DNA from: Sediminibacterium sp. UBA657 | GTDB lineage: Bacteria > Bacteroidota > Bacteroidia > Chitinophagales > Chitinophagaceae | DNA: 64,000 nucleotides | NCBI GenBank assembly: GCA_002299885.1 | Contig: DBOB01000028.1 | Span: forward strand, 1 to 64,000 | Direction: 5' to 3' | Shown: positions 8,447-15,396 of the stretch, one piece after another | How the letters are laid out: the number at the start of each line of letters is the position of its first letter | Position numbering within the stretch: position 1 is the stretch's first letter | The notes under the pieces: model-generated | Databases searched by the model: none | Seen by the model: only the letters and a program-made list of their open reading frames with translations | What the model was told of the DNA's origin: nothing | Made by a program: the position numbers and the translations under genes

Positions 8447-8933
8447 CCAACAAGTCAAAGGCTTTAACAACTTCTTCTGTATCATCCCATTTGTATTGTT
8501 CCCTTAAATTAGATTTGATCCAAAATTGTGCCTCTGCATATATTTTAAATCCATTGATGGTTTTAATGGCCTGCTCAAATGCTTTTTCATCACCTCCAAA
8601 GAGGGATGCTATAAATTGAAATTTATCATTGGTTCCAATGCCCGCTTTTAAGTCCTTAATAGGGTCTAAAGCTAATTTTTCTTGAAGTTCTGTATTCGTA
8701 ATGGTGGCATTGATCTCTACTGGTTCTAATTTTGGTAAACTAGGAATTCTAACTTCAGCAACTTCTTCACCTCCTGGAATCATCACAGAAACATTGTTTG
8801 GAAGATTATTAAATTGATCCGTTTCTGATAAGGCTGCTAGCAATTGGACGGCCGTCTGTTTTAATTGGCTTTTGTCTGCCTTTTCGGCCAATTGTATGGT
8901 TAATTTTTCAACCAAAGCGGCAACTCTTTCCAT
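8427..8933 (-). CDS. Conserved Bacteroidota protein of unknown function
   Basis: 168 residues, soluble, no signal peptide. The C-terminal half (GIGTNDKFQFIASLFGG ... WDDTEEVVKAFDLLVKRRF) resembles a small conserved protein found across Bacteroidota, often with a variable linker before it. The N-terminal 40 residues look helical and the middle is rich in Pro, Glu and Ile. No enzyme motif is visible and no function is known to me. Its 3' end overlaps waaA by 20 bp, and it is divergent from thymidine kinase. Confidence 0.75.
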   Translation of the reverse strand: MERVAALVEKLTIQLAEKADKSQLKQTAVQLLAALSETDQFNNLPNNVSVMIPGGEEVAEVRIPSLPKLEPVEINATITNTELQEKLALDPIKDLKAGIGTNDKFQFIASLFGGDEKAFEQAIKTINGFKIYAEAQFWIKSNLREQYKWDDTEEVVKAFDLLVKRRFA

Positions 8934-8942
8934 AGGAATGTC

Positions 8943-8950
8943 TACTTTTG
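8943..8950 (+). promoter_or_regulatory. Candidate -7 box for thymidine kinase
   Basis: TACTTTTG matches TAnnTTTG. It would start transcription near 8957, giving about 50 bases of leader before ATG 9008. This supports that start over the upstream in-frame TTG at 8948, which lies inside the box. No clear -33 element. Confidence 0.45.
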
Positions 8951-9007
8951 AAGGAATTAAAGAATAAGGATTTATTTAAGAACGAAAAAGAAATTGCATT
9001 ATTGTCT

Positions 9008-9571
9008 ATGTTTATTGAACAAAACTTTTCAAAAGAAAAAAGAGGATGGCTTGAGGTCGTTTGTGGCAGCATGTTTAGTGGCAAGACCGAAGAGTTAATT
9101 AGAAGACTTAAAAGGGCTCAAATAGCAAATTTAAAGGTAGTCATTTACAAACCAGCGACCGATACCAGGTATGATAAAGAGAAAGTGGTGAGTCATGATT
9201 CCAACGCTGTTCCATCAATTCCAATTGACTTCGCAAAAAACATTTTATTACATGTAGCTGACGCTGATGTGGTGGGCATTGACGAAGCACAGTTTTTTGA
9301 TCCTGAAATTATTGCTGTTTGCGAAACACTCATCATGCAAGGCAAAAGAGTGATTGTTGCTGGCTTAGACATGGATTATTTAGGTAAACCATTTGGCTCA
9401 ATGCCACAACTTTTAGCCATCGCTGATTTCATTACCAAACTTCATGCTATTTGTGTTCAATGTGGTCATTTGGCAAATGTATCTTACCGAACTAGTGCCG
9501 AAGAAGGCACGGTTGTATTGGGTGAAAAAAATAATTACGAGCCTAGATGTAGAATCTGTGCCGCAAAATAA
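9008..9571 (+). CDS. tdk: Thymidine kinase (type II)
   Basis: Phosphorylates thymidine with ATP in the salvage pathway. P-loop GSMFSGKT (residues 20-27), DEAQFF with the catalytic Glu, and four Cys of the structural zinc site (CVQC near residue 138 and CRIC at the C-terminus). 187 residues from ATG 9008, the normal length. An extra 20 residues from TTG 8948 (Lys/Glu-rich) are not part of the family and would run through the putative promoter. 13 bp upstream of ccmB. Confidence 0.94.
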   Translation: MFIEQNFSKEKRGWLEVVCGSMFSGKTEELIRRLKRAQIANLKVVIYKPATDTRYDKEKVVSHDSNAVPSIPIDFAKNILLHVADADVVGIDEAQFFDPEIIAVCETLIMQGKRVIVAGLDMDYLGKPFGSMPQLLAIADFITKLHAICVQCGHLANVSYRTSAEEGTVVLGEKNNYEPRCRICAAK

Positions 9572-9584
9572 GCCTACCCGCTAA

Positions 9585-10247
9585 ATGAAAGAATCGATAA
9601 AAAATATCACCACGCTTCTTAAAAAAGATTTGCTGCTAGAATGGAGACAGCAGTATACTTTTTTTGGCATCTTGATTTATTTAGCATCTACCACTTTTGT
9701 TATTTACTTAACCATGGGTCTTCCAGAAGATAAAGTATGGAATGGACTTTATTGGATCACCCTACTCTTTATTTGTATCAATGCTGTGGCAAGAAGTTTC
9801 TTACAAGAAGGGAGAGGAAGAATGCTTTATTTTTATTCGATTGTTAGCCCAGTTAATTTTATTTTATCAAAACTAATTTTCAATAGTTTACTCATGTGTA
9901 TCATGAGTGCTTTGAGTTTGATGCTATTCATGGTGTTACTAGGTAATCCATTAACACATATTGTTTTATTCTTTGGAATAAGTTGCTTGGGTGGAATAAG
10001 TTTAAGTTTGGTATTTAGCTTTTTAGCTGCTATCGCCGCAAAAGCACAACAGCCATCCGCCATCATGGCCATTTTAGGTTTTCCGTTAATTATTCCTCAA
10101 TTATTATTATTGATGAAAATTGCAAATATTGCTTTCTCTGATATTGTGCAAAATGGTTTACCTCAATTGGTTGGATTATTGGTTGGATTTGACATCATGA
10201 TTGTCGCACTTGCATATATTCTTTTTCCATTCTTGTGGAAAGACTAG
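9585..10247 (+). CDS. ccmB: Heme exporter protein B
   Basis: 220-residue integral membrane subunit of the CcmABCD heme-handling ABC complex in System I cytochrome c maturation. Begins with the amphipathic LLKKDLLLEWRQQ segment typical of CcmB, followed by about six hydrophobic helices. No ccmA ATPase gene is adjacent. ccmC and ccmD lie 3-4 kb away on the other strand, separated by amn, an HsdR-N-like gene and gdhA, so the usual ccmBCD arrangement is broken here. Probably co-transcribed with tdk (13-bp gap). Confidence 0.9.
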   Translation: MKESIKNITTLLKKDLLLEWRQQYTFFGILIYLASTTFVIYLTMGLPEDKVWNGLYWITLLFICINAVARSFLQEGRGRMLYFYSIVSPVNFILSKLIFNSLLMCIMSALSLMLFMVLLGNPLTHIVLFFGISCLGGISLSLVFSFLAAIAAKAQQPSAIMAILGFPLIIPQLLLLMKIANIAFSDIVQNGLPQLVGLLVGFDIMIVALAYILFPFLWKD

Positions 10248-10268
10248 TTCAAAAAAGTTCCCATTAAT

Positions 10269-11039
10269 TTAGAATTGCAAATGTCTAACTGTCAAACCGT
10301 CGTTGATCAATTGCTTCAATGATTCAATTCCAATAGACAAATGGCGTTCCACAAATTCAGCAGTGACTTTACTATCACTCGCTTCTGTTTTCACACCCTC
10401 TGGCACCATAGGAGAATCACTTACTAGTAATAATGCACCGGTTGGAATCTTATTGTAAAATCCTACTGTAAAAATAGTTGCAGTTTCCATATCAATGGCA
10501 TAAGCCCTTACCTTAGTTAAGTAGGCTTTAAATTCTTCATCATGCTCCCATACTCTTCTGTTGGTGGTGTATACCGTTCCAGTCCAGTAATCAACATTAT
10601 TATCTCTTATCGTTGTTGAAATTGCTTTTTGTAAAGCAAAGGCAGGTAATGCTGGTACTTCTGGTGGAAAGTAATCATTGGAAGTACCCTCTCCTCTTAA
10701 TGCAGCAATTGGAAGTATTAAATCACCTACTTTATTTCTTTTCTTTAAGCCTCCGCATTTTCCTAAGAACAAAACAGCTTCGGGTTGTATTGCAGTTAAT
10801 AAATCCATGATTGTAGCAGCACCAGGACTACCCATCCCAAAATTAATGATCGTGATCCCTTCTGCTGTTGCACATTGCATTGGACGATCTAAGCCTATGA
10901 TTTCTACCTGATGTCTTTCGGCAAACATCTTCACATAGTTACTGAAATTGGTCAAAAGGATATACTTACCAAATTGATCTAAATTAGCCCCAGTATACCT
11001 TGGTAACCAGTTTTCTACAATTTCTTCTTTTGTTTTCAT
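10269..11039 (-). CDS. amn: AMP nucleosidase, single-domain form
   Basis: Phosphorylase-like (PNP/UDP superfamily) enzyme hydrolysing AMP to adenine and ribose 5-phosphate. Seen: FGMGSPGAATIMDLL, FLGKCGGLKKRNKVGDLILP and the substrate-binding AIDMETATIFTVGF near residue 182. At 256 residues it lacks the ~200-residue N-terminal regulatory domain of the E. coli enzyme; this short form is the usual Bacteroidota version. Convergent with ccmB (21-bp gap). Substrate assignment rests on overall similarity to this short Amn group. Confidence 0.82.
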   Translation of the reverse strand: MKTKEEIVENWLPRYTGANLDQFGKYILLTNFSNYVKMFAERHQVEIIGLDRPMQCATAEGITIINFGMGSPGAATIMDLLTAIQPEAVLFLGKCGGLKKRNKVGDLILPIAALRGEGTSNDYFPPEVPALPAFALQKAISTTIRDNNVDYWTGTVYTTNRRVWEHDEEFKAYLTKVRAYAIDMETATIFTVGFYNKIPTGALLLVSDSPMVPEGVKTEASDSKVTAEFVERHLSIGIESLKQLINDGLTVRHLQF

Positions 11040-11091
11040 AAGCTTATCTTTGATCTGATACTTTATAAAATTAACTTATTTTTTCTAATTC

Positions 11092-11538
11092 ATGATTTTA
11101 GTTGATTTCCCATCATATGACTTTAAAGTCCAATCAATTGGTGGAAAAGACCAAATCTTTGATCCCTGCAGAAAAAAATATGTGGCACTGACCCCAGAAG
11201 AATGGGTTAGACAAAATGTATTACAATACCTGATTCAAGTTTGTAAATACCCTATTGAATTGATTGCAATTGAAAAAACAATTCAATTGGGATCACTCAA
11301 TAAAAGATTTGATATCCTAGTTTATCATGGAACAACACCATGGATGATTATTGAATGTAAGGAAGGAAACACTGACCTCAATGAAAAAACAATTCTTCAA
11401 TTGTTACAGTACCAACAAGTATTAGACGCTACTTATTTAATTGCATCTAATGGACATCAAACGATTGGTGCAGAAATAAAAATGGGGAACCTGCATATGT
11501 TGCAAAAGTTCCCCAATTATATTGACCCAAATCTTTAA
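11092..11538 (+). CDS. HsdR N-terminal-domain-like PD-(D/E)XK protein
   Basis: 148-residue stand-alone protein related to the nuclease domain at the N-terminus of type I restriction enzyme R subunits. Putative metal-site residues: D74 (RFDILV), E88 and K90 (IIECKEG), giving the D-Xn-ExK signature. No helicase part and no hsdM or hsdS nearby. Such solitary copies are widespread in Bacteroidota among housekeeping genes and their function is unknown; a repair or structural role is as likely as restriction. Ends 4 bp before the gdhA stop (convergent). Confidence 0.8.
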   Translation: MILVDFPSYDFKVQSIGGKDQIFDPCRKKYVALTPEEWVRQNVLQYLIQVCKYPIELIAIEKTIQLGSLNKRFDILVYHGTTPWMIIECKEGNTDLNEKTILQLLQYQQVLDATYLIASNGHQTIGAEIKMGNLHMLQKFPNYIDPNL

Positions 11539-11542
11539 AAGA

Positions 11543-12964
11543 TTAAGGGAAAATTCCAAGTTCAGTATATGAATGTGCTACCTTATTAATTGCACAAACA
11601 TAAGCCGCAGTTCTCATATCTGGAATAGATGGATTTGCATTCCAAATATCCATAATTTCTCTAGTTGCATTGATCATCGTTTCTTCCAATCCACTATGCA
11701 CTAAGTCAATTTCATCAGGGCCATGGGCAATCACTGCTCTTTCTGTAGGATTAACTTTTTTCCCTGTCAACTCTTCTATTTGATTGATGATATTGATATT
11801 GGCATTTTCTGTAAAACGTTTTTCTAAACGGCCATATCTTACGTGGCTTAAGTTTTTTAACCACTCAAAATAAGATACAGTAACACCACCCGCATTCAAG
11901 TACATATCTGGAATGACTAAGACTCCTTTCTTTGATAAAATTTCATCCGCTTCTGGTGTTAAAGGTCCGTTAGCTGCTTCACCAATAATCTTAGCTTTAA
12001 TATTTGGTGCATTATTTTTATCAATCACATTTTCTAAAGCTGCCGGAATTAAAATATCACAATCCATTTCCAATGCATCTGAACTCTTTTCAATATTTGT
12101 CGCTCCAGGGTAATTCAAAATGCTTCCTGTTGTTTTTCTATGTTGGAAAACTGCTTCCTCATCTAAACCATCAGCACAATATATTGCTCCTTCAAATTCA
12201 GCGATAGCAACCACCTTAGCTCCATGTGTTCTGAAGAACTTTGCAGAAAAATAACCTACATTGCCCAATCCTTGAACAATCACACGCTTATTTTCAATAC
12301 CAACAGTTAATCCTAATTTTTTCATCACATCTTCCATCAAACATACTTCTCTCACACCGTAAAAAACGCCCAATCCAGTGGCTTCTTTACGTCCTCTCAC
12401 ACCACCCAATGATACTGGCTTTCCAGTAACACAACCAGCTGCATCAATTTCACCTGGTTTTAATGATTGATAAGTATCTACAATCCATGCCATTTCACGC
12501 TCGCCTGTTCCGTAATCTGGTGCAGGCACATCGATACCAGGACCGATAAAATTTTTCTTTACTAATTCTGCCGTATACCTTCTTGTGATTTTTTCTAATT
12601 CGTATGCACTCAAAGCTCTTGGGTTAATCTTAATGCCTCCTTTACCTCCTCCAAATGGCACATTCACAATAGCACATTTGTAAGTCATCAAAGCGGCCAA
12701 TGCCATCACTTCGTCTTGATTTACTGCCATGCTAAAACGAATACCCCCTTTACAAGGTGATTTATGCTGAGAGTGTTGTACTCTATATGCTTCAATTACT
12801 TCAATTCTGCCATCATCCATTTTTACTGGAAAACGCATACTATAAATACTATTACAAGCTTTAATTTGCTCTAATAGTCCGCTTTCCCAATTAGTATACT
12901 TTGATGCTTTGTCGAAACTTTTTTCTACACTCTGAAAAAAACTGTACTCTGATGTTGTTGACAT
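11543..12964 (-). CDS. gdhA: Glutamate dehydrogenase (Glu/Leu/Phe/Val family)
   Basis: NAD(P)-dependent interconversion of glutamate and 2-oxoglutarate plus ammonia. Seen: SPCKGGIRF, the catalytic-lysine glycine-rich stretch NVPFGGGKGGI, PAPDYGTGEREM with the catalytic Asp, and GLGNVG of the Rossmann domain. 473 residues, slightly longer than most (about 420-450). Starts 6 bp after the ccmD stop on the same strand, so it may be read from the ccm promoter as well as its own. Product feeds the 2-oxoglutarate dehydrogenase encoded further right. Confidence 0.93.
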   Translation of the reverse strand: MSTTSEYSFFQSVEKSFDKASKYTNWESGLLEQIKACNSIYSMRFPVKMDDGRIEVIEAYRVQHSQHKSPCKGGIRFSMAVNQDEVMALAALMTYKCAIVNVPFGGGKGGIKINPRALSAYELEKITRRYTAELVKKNFIGPGIDVPAPDYGTGEREMAWIVDTYQSLKPGEIDAAGCVTGKPVSLGGVRGRKEATGLGVFYGVREVCLMEDVMKKLGLTVGIENKRVIVQGLGNVGYFSAKFFRTHGAKVVAIAEFEGAIYCADGLDEEAVFQHRKTTGSILNYPGATNIEKSSDALEMDCDILIPAALENVIDKNNAPNIKAKIIGEAANGPLTPEADEILSKKGVLVIPDMYLNAGGVTVSYFEWLKNLSHVRYGRLEKRFTENANINIINQIEELTGKKVNPTERAVIAHGPDEIDLVHSGLEETMINATREIMDIWNANPSIPDMRTAAYVCAINKVAHSYTELGIFP

Positions 12965-12970
12965 ATACTT

Positions 12971-13129
12971 TTATTTTTCTAGTTGTTTAATTTTTTTATC
13001 GATTGAAGTGACATATAAAAAAAGGCCAATAAGCACTATACAAACCACGGACATCACTAAGAATATTTTTCCGTTCTGCAACATAATACTTTGTGATGCT
13101 GCTTGTTGTGCTTGTAATAAGGTTAACAT
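12971..13129 (-). CDS. ccmD: CcmD-family small membrane protein
   Basis: Short gene of 52 residues beginning MLTLLQAQQAASQSIMLQNG and continuing into one transmembrane helix (about residues 22-40) followed by a basic tail with KKIKQLEK. This is the layout of CcmD, which stabilises the CcmC-CcmE heme complex; the sequence pattern (N-terminal Gln/Ala-rich stretch, QNGKIFLV, VLIGLFLYV, DKKI) fits the Bacteroidota CcmD group. It starts 18 bp after ccmC ends, in the canonical C-D order, and stops 6 bp before gdhA. It is easily missed because of its size. Confidence 0.82.
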   Translation of the reverse strand: MLTLLQAQQAASQSIMLQNGKIFLVMSVVCIVLIGLFLYVTSIDKKIKQLEK

Positions 13130-13147
13130 ATATTTAATAATTGTAGG

Positions 13148-13828
13148 TTATAAGATGCCTTCTTTTTTTAATTGGATCATTTGGACACGAATTTTTAATG
13201 TAGTGATCCAAACGCCTAATAAAGTCCATCCAATCACCGCTGGATAGAATACAGTGCGCATATTCGCAGACATGTCTTTACCATTGATGCCAGGATTCCC
13301 ATCACTTCCCTGTCCTCCAGGATGTAAGGATTCTGTTAATCTTGGTAAAATCCATAGCGTTGGAAACAACATAAAAAATGAAAAGATATTATATACTGCA
13401 GAAAGTCTTGCTTTTTTTTCTGCATCCACTAAACTTCCCCTTAAAACAAAATAAGCAAAGTAAATCAGTAATGCGATTGCAGCACCGTTTTGCTTTGGAT
13501 CACCTACCCAAGGACTTCCCCACTGATAATTAGCCCATAATGCACCTGTAATGATACCTAAGACCCCAAAAATTAAACCCATCGCTGCATATGCTTGTGC
13601 ATAGACATCATGCACTAGGCTAGATGATCTTAAATATTTAATAGAATAGACTAAAGAAACAAACAATAAAATCATCATGCCAAACCACATAGGCACATGA
13701 AAAAAGAAATTTCGAATGGACTCCTGCATACGGTCATCTAACTTAGGCACTTTCACCAAAAAACCATAGGTACAAGTGTACAAAAGCAAGATAAAAGACA
13801 ATAGTTTCCACCATTTTTTATGCAGCAT
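13148..13828 (-). CDS. ccmC: Heme exporter protein C (cytochrome c assembly)
   Basis: 226-residue polytopic membrane protein that presents heme to CcmE at the periplasmic face. The heme-handling tryptophan-rich signature is present as WGSPWVGDPKQ near residue 110, with about six helices and a conserved His in FFFHVPMWFG (residue ~44). The periplasmic loop after the fifth helix (LHPGGQGSDGNPGING) is Gly-rich. First gene of the run ccmC-ccmD-(gdhA). ccmB is on the other strand 3 kb away. Confidence 0.93.
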   Translation of the reverse strand: MLHKKWWKLLSFILLLYTCTYGFLVKVPKLDDRMQESIRNFFFHVPMWFGMMILLFVSLVYSIKYLRSSSLVHDVYAQAYAAMGLIFGVLGIITGALWANYQWGSPWVGDPKQNGAAIALLIYFAYFVLRGSLVDAEKKARLSAVYNIFSFFMLFPTLWILPRLTESLHPGGQGSDGNPGINGKDMSANMRTVFYPAVIGWTLLGVWITTLKIRVQMIQLKKEGIL

Positions 13829-13926
13829 AGCTTCTTAATATTTAATCGATTAGCTCTAAAACTAACGGCTGTTTGGCAAAATTACAGCTTTTAAACGAAC
13901 GGCCTAATTTTTGAGCAAATCTTATA

Positions 13927-13957
13927 TTGGCAAATTTACGGCGATTTTGTACATTTG
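13927..13957 (+). promoter_or_regulatory. Promoter for queA
   Basis: TTG (13927-13929) and TACATTTG (13950-13957) with a 20-base spacer fit the Bacteroidota -33/-7 consensus closely. Transcription would start near 13964 and leave a leader of about 86 bases before queA, longer than most leaders in this window. Confidence 0.65.
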
Positions 13958-13968
13958 CGTCCATAATT

Positions 13969-14008
13969 TTCATGCCGTAACATGAAGCGAACTGCCCCGT
14001 AAGGCTGT
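13969..14008 (+). promoter_or_regulatory. Twin hairpins with identical CCGTAA loops in queA leader
   Basis: First hairpin: TTCATG / CATGAA around CCGTAA (13969-13986). Second: ACTGCC / GGCTGT, with one T-T mismatch, around CCGTAA (13991-14008). Both lie in the predicted 5' leader of queA. The complement TTACGG occurs at 13936-13941, inside the promoter spacer. They could be RNA regulatory elements or DNA sites; no known preQ1 riboswitch consensus was recognised. Confidence 0.45.
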
Positions 14009-14049
14009 AGTAAACTTAATGTGGCTATCATTTTAAAATATAGACACAA

Positions 14050-15099
14050 ATGAAACTTTCTCAATTTAGGTATGACCTACCTCTAAACCTGATTGCCCAG
14101 TATCCCACAAAAAGAAGAGAAGACAGTAGACTGATGGTGGTGAACCGTAAAAACGGTCACATGGAAAATCGTCATTTCTCTGATTTATTGGAGTACTATG
14201 ATGACAAGGATGTATTTGTAGTGAATAACACTAAAGTATTCCCTGCTAGAATGTATGGTCGTAAGGAAAAAACAGGTGCAAAAATCGAAGTATTCTTATT
14301 AAGAGAATTAAATAAGCCTAACCGTTTATGGGATGTAATTGTTGATCCCGCAAGAAAAATTCGTGTAGGTAACAAATTGTATTTTGGTGAAAACGAAGAA
14401 CTAGTTGCAGAAGTAATTGACAACACGACTAGCCGTGGTCGTACCATCCGTTTTTTATGGGAAGGTGATGACGAAGGATTTAAAAAAATGTTGGAATTTT
14501 TAGGTGAGACACCATTGCCTAAATATATTAAGCGTAAGCCTGATGAAGATGATAAAGAAAGATATCAGACTGTGTATGCAAAACATGAAGGTGCTGTAGC
14601 TGCTCCAACTGCAGGTTTACACTTTAGCAAAGAATTAATTAAGCGTTCAGAAATCCTAGGTATCCGTTTTGCAGAAGTCACCTTACACACTGGTTTAAGC
14701 ACTTTTAGACCAATTGAAGTAGAAGATTTGAGCAAACATAAAATGGACGCCGAGTACTTTAAGATAGACGAAGATGCTTGCAGAATTATTAATACAGCAA
14801 AAGAAAATGGACGTCGTGTATGTTCTATTGGAACTACAGCAATGCGTGCTATGGAAAGTAGTGTAACTGCACAACGTTTATTGAAGCCAGCAGAAGGATG
14901 GACAAATCATTTTATCCACCCTCCTTATAATTTCAATATTGCGGATAGCTTAGTAACCAATTTCCACTTACCAAAAACAAGTTTGTTGATTATGTCTTGT
15001 GCTTTTGCAGGATATGAATTAGCGATGGAAGCTTATAAAAAAGCAATTAAGGATAAGTACCGTTTCTTCTCTTATGGAGATGCGTTATTATTTATATAG
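14050..15099 (+). CDS. queA: S-adenosylmethionine:tRNA ribosyltransferase-isomerase
   Basis: Transfers and isomerises the ribose of SAM onto preQ1 at tRNA position 34, forming epoxyqueuosine. Typical segments: LIAQYPTKRREDSRLMVV (residues 13-30), VVNNTKVFPARMYG, the highly conserved GAVAAPTAGLHFS and THFIHPPYNF-like NHFIHPPY, and NFHLPKTSLLIMSCAF. 349 residues, full length. The partner enzyme Tgt is encoded 35 kb away. The stop codon lies inside the first of three tandem hairpins. Confidence 0.95.
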   Translation: MKLSQFRYDLPLNLIAQYPTKRREDSRLMVVNRKNGHMENRHFSDLLEYYDDKDVFVVNNTKVFPARMYGRKEKTGAKIEVFLLRELNKPNRLWDVIVDPARKIRVGNKLYFGENEELVAEVIDNTTSRGRTIRFLWEGDDEGFKKMLEFLGETPLPKYIKRKPDEDDKERYQTVYAKHEGAVAAPTAGLHFSKELIKRSEILGIRFAEVTLHTGLSTFRPIEVEDLSKHKMDAEYFKIDEDACRIINTAKENGRRVCSIGTTAMRAMESSVTAQRLLKPAEGWTNHFIHPPYNFNIADSLVTNFHLPKTSLLIMSCAFAGYELAMEAYKKAIKDKYRFFSYGDALLFI

Positions 15100-15250
15100 T
15101 TTTAGAAGAACTAAAAACTATATAAATAATACTCAGTTAGATTTTTTTTACTATTTATATAGTTTTAGTAGAACTAAAAATTAAATAAATAATACTTAGT
15201 GTGAATTTTTCTGTTTATTTAATTTCATCAAAACAAAAAATTTAATAAAC
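15087..15250 (+). repeat. Three tandem imperfect hairpin repeats (~62-bp period) after queA
   Basis: Unit 1 (from 15087) is TTATTTATATAGTTTTAG, loop AAGAA, then its complement with one extra A. Unit 2 (arm from 15152) repeats TATTTATATAGTTTTAG with loop TAGAA and a degenerate right arm. Unit 3 (from 15213) is GTTTATTTAATTT ... AAATTTAATAAAC. Corresponding points are 63 and 61 bp apart. Each unit is followed by a T-rich stretch. The first begins within the last codons of queA. Confidence 0.7.
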
Positions 15251-15287
15251 ATATTAAGTAACAATTTTTTAATATTACTAAAGTTTT

Positions 15288-15323
15288 AAAAAAGGGGACA
15301 GATATTTCATCTGTCCCCTTTTT
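15288..15323. terminator. Strong rho-independent terminator after queA
   Basis: GGGGACAGAT-ATTTC-ATCTGTCCCC, a perfect 10-bp stem extended by A6/T5 pairing. It follows the triple hairpin and precedes the TonB receptor gene. Confidence 0.92.
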
Positions 15324-15384
15324 ATTTTTCCCGATTTGATAAATTCCTTTCCCGAATTTGTAAATCTTGGTTATGAAGTCGAAC

Positions 15385-15392
15385 TAGCTTTG
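15385..15392 (+). promoter_or_regulatory. -7 box four bases before TonB receptor start
   Basis: TAGCTTTG matches TAnnTTTG and is separated by only CGGC from ATG 15397. A TTTG at 15357-15360 (24-base spacer) is a possible -33. Transcription would begin at or next to the start codon, so the mRNA may be leaderless. Confidence 0.5.
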
Positions 15393-15396
15393 CGGC

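Noticed and set aside
8948..9007. Twenty extra N-terminal residues on thymidine kinase from a TTG start
   Set aside because: Outside the conserved family length, and the TTG lies within a consensus -7 box.
11092..11538. Type I restriction system
   Set aside because: Only an HsdR-N-like domain is present, with no helicase, methyltransferase or specificity subunit nearby.
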